Shown: piece by piece, positions 21,518 through 31,527 of the stretch
Layout: every line of letters begins with the position of its first letter
Numbering within the stretch: the stretch's first letter is position 1
Assembly (NCBI RefSeq): GCF_902167145.1
Contig: NC_050098.1
Coordinates: 17,504,501-17,568,500, forward strand
Source of the DNA: Zea mays
Taxonomy: Eukaryota; Streptophyta; Magnoliopsida; Poales; Poaceae
DNA: 64,000 nucleotides
Direction: 5' to 3'
The notes under the pieces: generated by a model
Seen by the model: the letters and a program-made list of their open reading frames with translations, nothing else
The model's database searches: none
What the model was told of the DNA's origin: nothing
Translations under genes and position numbers: made by a program

Positions 21518-24500
21518 TTGCAGGTTTATGCATCCGGGGGTACAAGCTGGATTATCGACAGCGGATGCACTAACCACATGACGGGGGAAAAGAGGATGTT
21601 CTCTTCCTGCGTCAAGAACAAGGATCCCCAAGATTCAATAATTTTCGGTGATGGGAATCAAGGCAAGGTAAAAGGGTTAGGTAAAATTGCTATTTCATCC
21701 GAGCACTCTATATCTAATGTGTTTTTAGTTGAGTCTCTCGGATATAATTTGTTATCTGTTAGTCAATTATGCAATATGGGATATAATTGTCTATTAACAA
21801 ATGTAGATGTGTCTGTCTTTAGAAGATGTGATGGTTCACTAGCTTTTAAGGGTGTACTAGACGGCAAACTTTATTTAGTTGATTTTACAAAAGAGGAGGC
21901 CGGTCTAGATGCATGCTTAATTGCTAAGACTTGCATGGGCTGGCTGTGGCATCGCCGCTTAGCACATGTGGGGATGAAGAACCTCCACAAGCTTCTAAAG
22001 GGAGAACACGTGATAGGTCTAACTAATGTGCATTTCGAAAAAGATAGACCTTGTGCAGCTTGTCAAACAGGGAAACAAGTGGGAAGCTCTCATCACACCA
22101 AAAATGTGATGACCACATCAAGACCCTTGGAGATGCTTCATATGGACCTCTTCGGACCCGTCGCCTATCTAAGCATAGGAGGAAGTAAGTATGGTCTTGT
22201 TATAGTTGATGATTTTTCCCGCTTCACTTGGGTATTCTTTTTGCAGGATAAATCTGAAACCCAAGGGACCCTCAAGCGCTTCCTCAGGAGAGCTCAAAAT
22301 GAGTTTGAGCTCAAGGTGAAGAAGATAAGGAGCGACAACGGGTCCGAGTTCAAGAACCTTCAAGTGGAAGAGTTCCTTGAGGAGGAGGGGATCAAGCATG
22401 AGTTCTCCGCTCCCTACACACCATAGCAAAATGGTGTGGTAGAGAGGAAGAACAGGACGCTCATCGATATGGCGAGGACGATGCTTGGAGAGTTCAAGAC
22501 CCCCGAGCGGTTTTGGTCGGAAGCCGTGAACACGGCTTGCCACGCCATCAACCGGGTCTACCTTCACTGCCTCCTCAAGAAGACTTCGTTTGAGCTGCTA
22601 ACTGGTAACAAACCCAATGTGTCTTATTTTCGTGTATTTGGGAGCAAGTGTTATATTCTTGTGAAGAAAGGTAGAACTTCTAAATTTGCTCCCAAAGCTG
22701 TAGAAGGGTTTTTATTAGGTTATGATTCAAATACAAAGGCGTATAGGGTCTTCAACAAATCATCGGGTTTGGTTGAAGTCTCTAGCGACGTTGTATTTGA
22801 TGAGACTAATGGCTCTCCAAGAGAGAAAGTTGTTGATCTTGATGATATAGATGAAGAAGACGTTCCAACGGCCGCGATACGCACCATGGCGATTGGAGAT
22901 GTGCGGCCTCAGGAACAATTGGAGCAAGATCAACCTTCTTCCTCAACTATGGTGCATCCCCCAACCCAAGATGACGAACAGGTACCTCAAGTGGAGGCGC
23001 ATGATCAAGGGGGAGCACAGGATGTTCAAGTTGAAGAGGAAGAAGCACCTCAGGCACCTCCAACCCAAGTTCGAGTGACGATTCAAAGGGATCATCCCGT
23101 CGACCAAATTTTGGGTGATATTAGCAAGGGAGTAACTACTCGTTCAAGATTAGTTAATTTTTGTGAGCATTACTCCTTTGTCTCTTCTATTGAGCCTTTC
23201 AGGGCAGAAGAGACCTTGCTAGATCTGGACTGGGTGTTGACCATGCAGGAGGAGCTCAACAACTTCAAGCGTAATGAAGTTTGGACACTGGTGCCTCGTC
23301 CCAAGCAAAACGTTGTGGGAACCAAGTTGGTGTTCCGCAACAAACAGGACGAGCACGGGGTGGTGACAAGGAACAAGGCTCAACTTGTGGCAAAAGGTTA
23401 TGCCCAAGTCGCAGGTTTGGACTTTGAGGAGACTTTTGCCCCTGTGGCTAGGCTAGAGTCCATTCGTATCTTGCTAGCATATGCCGCTCACCATTCTTTC
23501 AGGTTGTTCAAAATGGATGTGAAGAGCGCTTTCCTCAATGGGCCGATCAAGGAAGAGGTGTACGTGGAGCAACCCCCTGGCTTCGAGGATGAACTGTACC
23601 CCGACCACGTGTGTAAGCTCTCTAAGGCGCTCTATGGACTTAAGCAAGCCCCAAGAGCATGGTATGAATGCCTTAGAGACTTTCTAATTGCTAATGCTTT
23701 CAAAGTTGGGAAAGCCGATCCAACTCTTTTTACTAGGACTTGCGATGGTGATCTTTTCGTGTGCCAAATTTATGTCGATGACATAATATTTGGTTCTACT
23801 AATCAAAAGTCTTGTGAAGAGTTTAGCAGGGTGATGACGCAGAAATTCGAGATGTCGATGATGGGCGAGTTGAACTACTTCCTTGGATTCCAAGTGAAGC
23901 AACTCAAGGACGGCACCTTCATCTCCCAAACGAAGTACACGCAAGACTTGCTAAAGCGGTTTGGGATGAAGGACGCCAAGCCCGCAAAGACTCCGATGGG
24001 AACCGACGGACACACCGACGTCAACAAAGGAGGTAAGTCCGTTGATCAAAAGGCATACCGGTCTATGATAGGGTCTTTACTTTATTTGTGTGCTAGTAGA
24101 CCGGATATTATGCTTAGCGTATGCATGTGTGCTAGATTTCAATCCGATCCAAGGGAGTGTCACTTAGTGGTCGTGAAGCGAATTCTTAGATATTTAGTCG
24201 CTACGCCTTGCTTCGGGATCTGGTCTCCAAAGGGGTCTAACTTTGACTTGATTGGATATTCAGATTCCGACTATGCTGGATGTAAGGTCGATAGGAAGAG
24301 TACATCGGGGACGTGCCAATTCTTAGGAAGGTCCCTGGTGTCATGGAACTCTAAGAAACAAACTTACGTTGCCCTATCCACCGCTAAGGCCGAGTACGTT
24401 GCCGCAGGACAGTGTTGCGCGCAACTACTTTGGATGAGGCAAACCCTCCGGGACTTTGGCTACAATCTGAGCAAAGTCCCACTCCTATGTGATAATGAGA

Positions 24501-24724
24501 GTGCTATCCGAATAGCGGAAAATCCTGTTGAGCACAGCCGCACAAAGCACATTGACATCCGACATCACTTTTTGAGAGACCACCAACAAAAGGGAGATAT
24601 CGAAGTGTTTTATGTTAGCACCGAGAACCAGCTAGCCGATATCTTCACTAAGCCTCTAGATGAGAAGACCTTTTGCAGGCTGCGTAGTGAGCTAAATGTC
24701 CTAGATTCGCGGAACTTGGATTGA
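21518..24724 (+). pseudogene. Element B pol with one internal stop
   Basis: A copia-type polyprotein of about 1068 codons. It runs protease (IIDSGCTNHMTG, 21551), HHCC zinc region (LWHRRLAHVGMKNLHKLL), integrase core (MDLFGP, SDNGSEF), RT (YVDDIIFGS, 23771) and RNase H (YSDSDYAG, near 24261), ending [12 protein letters not shown]...NLD. TAG at 22424-22426 replaces the CAG of YTPQQNG between the second Asp and the Glu of the integrase triad. LSTAEAEY reads STAKAEY, next to the RNase H catalytic Glu. There is no ATG at the start: the pol frame overlaps the gag end and contains CTTGCAG/GTTTATGC at 21517-21528. Expression is by frameshift, or possibly splicing, after gag. Confidence 0.88.
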
Positions 24725-24974
24725 TTTATAGCATACATGTGTTTATGCCTTTGATCAATTTCCTTATGCATTTTGTTGCTTACTTGTGGTGCTCAAGTTG
24801 TACAAACACTCCCTGGACCTCACAAGTCCTCTTGCAAGTGATGCACATATTTAGGGGGAGATGTGCTACAACTTGACCCTTTGAGACTAACCGTGTGCTT
24901 GAGTTTGCTTGTTGTAGTCTCAAAGGAGTTTTGAAAGGGAAAAGGTGGACTTGGACCATGAAAGACTTCCACTG
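24725..24974 (+). other. Element B 3' leader
   Basis: Noncoding. It contains one polypurine tract, TTAGGGGGAGATG, at 24852-24862, and ends CTTCCACTG where C is inserted. The same sequence continues uninterrupted in D on the minus strand (53866-54216), which confirms the break. Confidence 0.75.
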
Positions 24975-25773
24975 TGAAAGCATCTAGGCCCCTGGTTGGT
25001 TTTAGTGATTAATGACAACGTAATATTATATGTGACTAACGTGTGTTTTGCAGAGACAAATGGTAAGTTAGGTCGCATGACAGGTAGAAGTACTACAACG
25101 GAGAAAACAATTCCGGAGATAAGAACTCGAAGCGACGGCTAAAACGATGAAACAAAAGGTGAAGGTCTACGGAGTTCGAGTGTCAAGGAGATGTGGACAC
25201 TCGCGATTTAGTTAGGTCTTTTATTCTCTTTTAGCCGTACTATAAAGAGGGGTTGTCGATGAGTAGTTTGACCAAGAGAGTTCTAGTGTAGTGTTGGTGC
25301 ACAATCACACTCATATACAGTGCTAGGTGTCACTCTAGAACTCACTCACAAGTTAGAACGAAAATCGATTTGAAAATCAGCTGAAAAACAAGAAGTACGG
25401 TTTCTGTCCCTGGGGGCACCGGACTGTCCGATGTGCACCGGACTGTCCGGTGCACCCTCTACCAAATGGGACCAGGCTGGTCCGAGGAAGAAGCTTCCTC
25501 CACAGAAAACCCGAGAGCGCCTGTTTCAGAGTTGAATTTTAGTGGCGCACCGGACATCGCACCGGACTGTCTGGTGTGCACCGGACAGTGACTGTTCACT
25601 GTCCGGTGTGCCATGAGTCCAACGGCTAGCTGTCAGAACTAGCCGTTGGAAACGACCGTTGGCGCACCAGTGGCGCACCGTTGGCGCACCGGTGGCGCAC
25701 CGGACTGTCCGGTGCGCCATTGCGCAGTGAGATGCCTGTAACGGCTAGTTGGTGGGTGAGGGCTATGTATACC
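24975..25773 (+). repeat. 5' LTR of element C, first part
   Basis: It starts TGAAAGCATCTAGGCCCC and carries dyads near 25414-25710. It is cut at 25773 by element D, just after the TATA-like TATGTATA (25766-25773), and resumes at 61095. The duplication expected left of C is CACTG (24970-24974). The family is a Sirevirus distinct from both other types here; I do not assign a name. Confidence 0.82.
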
Positions 25774-26598
25774 TGAGAGCACCTAGAGGGGGGGGTGAAT
25801 AGGTGATCCTGTAGAACTTCAAAAACTTAAGCCACAAAACTTGGTTAATTGTTAGCACAGTAATTTGCCAAGTGGCTAGAGAAGGATCTCAACACAACAC
25901 AATAACCAAGAGATATCAATCACAGAGATGGCACAGTGGTTATCCCGTGGTTCGGCCAAGACCAACGCTTGCCTATTCCACGTTGTGGCGTCCCAACGGA
26001 CGAGGGTTGCAATCAACCCCTCTCAAGCGGTCCAAAGACCAACTTGAATACCACGGTGTTGCTTTGCTTCTCTTAATCCCGTTTGCGAGGAATCTCCACA
26101 GCTTGGAGCCTCTCGCCCTTACAAAATATGTTCACAAAGAATCACGGAGCAAGGGAGGGATTAGCAATTCACACACGACACAAAGATCACAGCGAATACG
26201 CACACGCAAAAACCCAGACTTGAGCTCAAGAGACTAGCACACTAGAACGGAGCTCAAATCACTAGAATGTCGAACAAGTGCGCAAGAATGAAGTGTGAGT
26301 GATCAATGATGCTCAAAGGATGCTTGGTGTTCTCCTCCATGCGCCTAGGGGTCCCTTTTATAGCCCCAAGGCAGCTAGGAGCCGTTGAGCACAAATCTGG
26401 AAAGCCATTCTTGCCTTCTATCGTCGAAGGCACCGGACAGTCCGGTGCCTGATTTCCTTCCTTAAATAGCGAAGCCGACCATTGGCAGACTTGGAGCCGT
26501 TGGCGCACCGGACATGTCCGGTGCACACCGGACAGTCCGGTGCCATCTTCTAGCCGTTGGCTCGGCCACGTGTCCCGCGCAGATTGCGCGGCCGACCG
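25774..26598 (-). repeat. 3' LTR of D, distal part
   Basis: TGAGAGCACCTAGAGG on the plus strand is the reversed LTR end. It contains a TATAAAA box at 26362-26356. E interrupts it at GACCG (26594-26598), and the LTR resumes at 53030. Confidence 0.88.
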
Positions 26599-26908
26599 TG
26601 TGGCGGAACCACCCGAATTATTCCAGCTTAAGTGCCTAAGTCACGCCCCAGGGGTCGCGATACACTTAAATCGGAATAACCCGTTAGTCCCTCAGATCTA
26701 GTCTGATAGAGCCACTTAACCAGGATCAAATTCCACAATCTCACTCGAAGGTGAGTCACAGAAGAAATACATTAAAACAGGGAAACCTCAAATTAAGTAC
26801 TGAGTTATTACATAAATCGGAGTTTTGAGTAGCAAATAAGTTCATAAATTAAAGTGCAGCGGATAATCAATGTCGTCGGTAATGAGGAAATGGGCAAGGC
26901 CTAGCCCA

Positions 26909-27015
26909 CTACTCCTCATGCTCCTCTCCTGCCGGAGCAACATCCCACTCGACCGTCCAACCCGGTGGCAGGGTGGTAGGCCAAGTCACACCATCAACTA
27001 CATCCTGCATGGTAC
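26909..27015 (-). other. Predicted terminal exon of pol tail in E LTR1
   Basis: It follows the acceptor TTTTTGCAG (read on minus, ending 27016) and continues the frame of the 28123-28001 segment: 34 codons plus TAG at 26911-26909. The C terminus is acidic (PAGEEHEE). The equivalents are 37885-37779 in LTR2 and 48757-48651 in LTR3. It is a prediction from splice signals and phase. Confidence 0.45.
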
Positions 27016-28000
27016 CTGCAAAAATGGTGCCACAAGCAAGGCTGAGTATACTAATACTCAGCTAGACTTAACCGGTGTGAGGAGTCTACTCCTCTACCTC
27101 TAGACTATGCAGCTGTTTGGCTGAGGGGTTTGGTTTGCCAAAAGCACTAGCTGTTTCTAAAATCAAATTTTAGCTTTTCATATTCTACCATCATTAACTT
27201 AGCTAGATTTGCTCCTTCTAAGCATCCATGGTAACAATCAATTAGTTCAATCAACAAGTTATCTCATATAACCACATTTCACTTCTTACTCGATGTAGTA
27301 CAAGGAATCAAGCAGTCTCATTAGCTGCGAGAAGCAGACGATTCGAATCGAGTTTTAAACCTTGTAAGGTAAACCTAAACACACGGCATGTCAGGGTACT
27401 CCAACCCCACACATGACAACCGTCCCCATCGATTCCCCGTTCGCGTCCAGGCCTCACCGCCTTGGCATACAATGCTCCACTGACCCCGGCTGCCGCCGTG
27501 CAGTGACCGCACTTGTACCCACCATAGCTAGCATGGGAGACCCTGTCTCAGGTCGCGTGAGGGATAAAGTCCGCGCCCGGCTTCACTCAGGTACTAGGTT
27601 TACCGGTTACCATTTTTCCCGGCATGTGCTTAGTACATTCAAAAGCTTGACTCAGGTATCCACACATTAATCCTTAATTCATTTTTCCCGTCTCATGGAC
27701 AAGGCATCCTCCCTGGATCCAAATCCATAGACCAACATAGATCCCGTTATCAAGATGAATACAATCAATTCCTGACCTCGCGCGAGTGCTAGAAAAATCA
27801 CTCGACTTCTACCGAGATCCTGATTAGCAAGCAGCTACTCGACCTAGCATACTAGTATTCATCTCAAAAAGGAATCCTAAGTTCATGCAACTAGAGGTTT
27901 CAAGCAACTCCTACACTTAAGTGCACATTGCAATCCTACAAGCATTAAGTGTAGTAAAGTAGCATATAATAACACGGTTATGCATAAAACCGGGACTTGC

Positions 28001-28123
28001 CTTCAATTGCTGGGGCTGCGGGGAGATCCTCAATAGCAGCCTCTGAAGCCTGCTCCTGGTCCTCCTCTTGGACAGGTCCTTGCTCGGGGATGAGCACGTA
28101 CTCTCCGTCGGCAAGATTACAAT
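28001..28123 (-). other. Predicted acidic exon of pol tail in E LTR1
   Basis: It is bounded by TTCATTAG (acceptor) and GAAG/GCAAGT (GC-type donor). Phase 2 bases + 40 codons + 1 base, without stops in LTR1 and LTR3, and rich in Glu/Asp/Gln (VQEEDQEQASEAAIED). The LTR2 copy (38993-38871) has TAG at 38922-38920 from CAG. The phase joins the donor at the very end of pol (31536). Confidence 0.45.
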
Positions 28124-30405
28124 CTAATGAATGCAATGCGTAAGATATATGCATGGTATGATATGTGCTTTTAGAAATTACAACTTAAAAGATGTATGAC
28201 CTTTTGAAAACAAGTTAACTTTACTTATGTAAAACCCTTTAGTGGTACACTTGGTAAATTGGTTTAAACTTAGCTAAGGTAAGTAGTAGATTAAATTTTG
28301 GGGTTCCTCTAAATTCCTTTTAAGTCTCAGGGAGAATTGATAAGTTCTCAAGTTAGACTTATTGAGGTGGGGTTTATTTCTTCTTTTCTTTTTCTTTTAT
28401 TCTTTTAATGTTTTGGAGTAGGTTTGAACTACAAGTTGCTTTTATAAAATTCCAAAAATTCTGCAAAAATTACAGTGGCTTGTTACCGGTGTGTGTTGCT
28501 CTGTCTCAAAATTTGGGGATCAGAAAGTGAATAGTTTTCTCTGGACAAAATTACCAAATTTTAGGTCAGAAGGGGTACTTTGAACTACAACTATTATTTA
28601 ACAGTGGGTAATTCTCAAAAACTTATTTTTGCTGGCTTTTAGGTGTTATAACATGACTTGATACAAATTTCTAGTCATTAATACCCTTTAATTCTCTCCC
28701 TAAGATTTTCTTAAGGTTTCTAGCCAAAGGGGTGCTTTCTACTACCACTATATTTGAAAAACATCAAACAACAGAGTTCTTATTTTTCTTAGTTGGTATT
28801 TTGTGCAAGAGCAATCATTCTGAAGTTTGGCTTCCTTTTGCTTAAGGATAGGGGTGGTTTGCATTATTTGAATTAAATGGCCTTTCTCATAAATTACTAG
28901 CAAAAGGTATGGGTTTACTTCTTTTTCATGGGTTTGCATTTTTCTCTGGTGGATTGTCTCATCAGGGACTTAGCTAATTTTTGGTTGCCCATTATCACAT
29001 TATTTGGGGTTGTTCATGATTTAGTTGGAAAATGCCTTATTATCACTTTGCATTTAATTTCCTTTCTTAAAGAGTTGGGCTGGGGTGCTCTGTATTTTTG
29101 CAGTGGGGCTCTGGTGGTTATAAGTTCACTGGATTTTTATCAATCACTTTGGTTATAGTTTTGTAATTCTAATAATTGATTTTCAGTCTATATAAGGCTA
29201 CATAAATCATCTTAATTAAAAACTGGTCCAAATTAATGATCTCTGTATTTTTCCTAGGTTCTCTGTTACATAAGTAAACTAGGAAAAATATTATTAATCA
29301 CTGTTCATTAATTTCTAAGGCCTTTCTGATTTTCTCTAAGTTTTGGACAAAATAGCTTTAAATGAATAACTACATCATAATCTATAATGCTGGGGTTCCT
29401 ACTATTTTTAAACAGTGTCTAATTAAGGTATAAACATCTACAAATTTTCTTAAGCTCAGCACAAAAGAAAAACTAATTTTCCTTAATTAAACAAGGTTTA
29501 GGGGGTTTCTGTTTTTAATTTTAAACTCTAAACTTTAGAACAGAAAGCATATGGTTCACTATTTTTAAAAGACAGATTATAATATTCAAAGCTAGCAAAA
29601 TTGGTTTGACAACTTTTTATTAAGATTTCATCAAGTTATGGATTTTCTAAGTTCTCTGGTTATTTTGAAAAGAATAACAGAATTGATTAAATGGAAATCC
29701 ACTTTGCACTGGGGTCCCTGGCGGTTTTCTAAGTTTTCCTCGCGAATCAGTCCTTAGGTTACTATTCACATGAGTCGCTGACATTACAGAAAACCCCTCG
29801 GGTTCTACAGATCCTAACCCGAGGTCCTTCTTCTACCTTAAACAGTAGCCGCGGCGAAGAAAAGGGCGGAGGGGCTTACCGGCGGCGAGACTGTTCCGGT
29901 GAAGTGGTCGAGGGTGAAGGGGAGGTCGCGGGGATCACAACGGTGTGCGGAACGCCGTCGGAGATGGCCGGAGTCGGTCGGTCCACGCGCGCAGGCGGGG
30001 ATGCTCGTCGGCGGCGAGGAGACCGGCCTGGTCACGGCGAGATAGTTCAATTAAATAGGTCAGGGAGGTTCACGGGATGCCAGAGAAGACATGAGCGAAA
30101 GGAATTGGGCGGAGACTCACTGGATAGCTTGGTCCACGCGCGGCGGCGGAAGACCGAAGTCCGGTGAGGTTGATCTCGGGCCTCCGGTGAAGTCCGGTCG
30201 GGTCCGAGGGCTTGGCGAGCTTCACGGGCTACTGGCGGAGCTAGCCGAAGCACTGGCTTGCCCAGAGGATGGCTGGGGGGGGGCTGGCCACGGTGGCCGA
30301 AGCTCTGGCGGCAATGGCGGGCGGAATTGAGCTCGCCGGAGCTAAGGGAAAGGGGCTGGCCGGTGAGGGTGAGTGCGGGGCGAAGAGAGGTGCGCCCGGG
30401 GAGGC

Positions 30406-30411
30406 TTTATA
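30406..30411 (-). promoter_or_regulatory. TATA box of E LTR1
   Basis: CCTATAAAGCC on the minus strand in GC-rich sequence. The same box occurs at 41283-41278 (LTR2) and 52152-52147 (LTR3). LTR2 would drive internal copy 1, and LTR3 internal copy 2. Confidence 0.65.
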
Positions 30412-31283
30412 GGCGCGGCGTGGTGCACGGGCGGTCGTGGACCGGCGAGTGCGCGCGGGCGTGCACTGGGAAGGCGCGGTGCGCGAACGGGCGTGAACCA
30501 GGGGTGTCAGCCGCGGTCGAACACGTGTTCCCGTTGCCTCTGCCCCTGTTCAAGCGCCGATTGGGAGCAAATCTTCGCGAATTTGGGCAAGATCACTGCA
30601 AGGGATTTGTTCACCAGACCAAGCTTTGTCTTTTGTGTATGGACGACGTGCGGTTTTAGGCTAGGGACAGGGAGTTGTAGCGTCACCAAGGTGCCAGTGT
30701 CAGAATGCCTGGTCCCGAGGTTGAGCTGCGCTAAAACCGTGTCAAAAGAATTTGGTTTGAGTTCAAACTTTCCCAGAATGTGTTCAAGGTAATTTGGCAC
30801 GACTTTGATATTTGGATCTTCTGGCTTTGAGTTTGGAAAAGCAGAGAACACAGATGATCTTTGAGAAGAGGTCTGAAATTCAGAAATTCAGAAATCTGAA
30901 TTTCTCTAAGGGTTCATTGATCAAGGGCTGTTTTGGGGATTTAATTGAGTTATTTTGGCTAAGCCTTCTCAATCTTTCTTGTTGCTTAATAAATATACTT
31001 TAACTTATATAATTGGCTCAACTCAAAATTTTAAACTTTTCATTCCCTTTTCACATCTTCTTGAATTTTGTTCATGGGATTTACTTAGGGTTTTGAATTA
31101 GGGTTGCACATTCTTACCTTTCAAAAGTCTCAATTGTTTTGATCATGACACTTTTAAGTATATACTTGGTGAATTCTTTCTCACTTAATTTGTTTTGTTG
31201 TTCATGCTTACTTTGGTTCACATAAAATGATGGTTCTTGGTTTGGCATTTGAGAAAAACCCTGAGGGACACTGGGGTGTCACA

Positions 31284-31298
31284 GCCTTCCCCCCTTAA
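31284..31298 (-). other. Polypurine tract, E copy 1
   Basis: On the minus strand this is TTTAAGGGGGGAAGGC directly before LTR1. The second copy is at 42156-42170. Confidence 0.8.
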
Positions 31299-31527
31299 AG
31301 GAATCTCGTCCCGAGATTCGGGCCAGAGTCCTCCCGGGGTGAAGCGAAGGGTGAGACTTAATGGGTGATTATTGTTATTATTAGGATAAATTGCTCTTCG
31401 AATGTCATTCTCTTTGCAACTTCAGAAGGAAGTCCTTTTAAGTTTTACTTTATAGTTACTTCGTTCTGAATTAAGATCATATTTTTGGAAATTAGATTCG
31501 AAAGGCAGGAGGAGGGGTTGGGGGTGA

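Larger units (their letters stand above)
17843..24974 (+). mobile_element. Ji-like Sirevirus B, interrupted 3' of pol
   Basis: LTR 17843-19079, PBS, an intact gag, pol with one stop, and a 3' leader to 24974, where element C enters. Its closest relative in the window is D, on the opposite strand. The 3' LTR is expected right of the window. Only one lesion in coding sequence points to a fairly recent insertion. Confidence 0.88.
26599..31283 (-). repeat. E LTR1 (3' LTR of internal copy 1), 4685 bp
   Basis: On the minus strand: U3 from 31283, TATAAA at 30411-30406, a GC-rich transcribed segment to about 29880 ending GCCG/GTAAGC (a donor-like site at 29879), then some 1.7 kb of T-rich intron-like sequence, an acidic exon-like frame 28123-28001, a GC-AG intron, a second frame 27015-26909 and the LTR end. 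The LTR is unusually long. Most of it would be the R region if the 3' end is formed after 26909. Confidence 0.88.

Noticed and set aside
24300..24420. Element B RNase H STAKAEY (E to K) as loss of a catalytic residue
   Set aside because: Aligned with other RNases H, the catalytic Glu is the second one (AEY), which is kept. The change may weaken the enzyme but is not a clear active-site loss.
24725..24974. An env-like gene after pol in element B, as in some Sireviruses
   Set aside because: Only about 250 bases remain before C enters, with no long frame. The uninterrupted equivalent in D (53430-54216) has none either.
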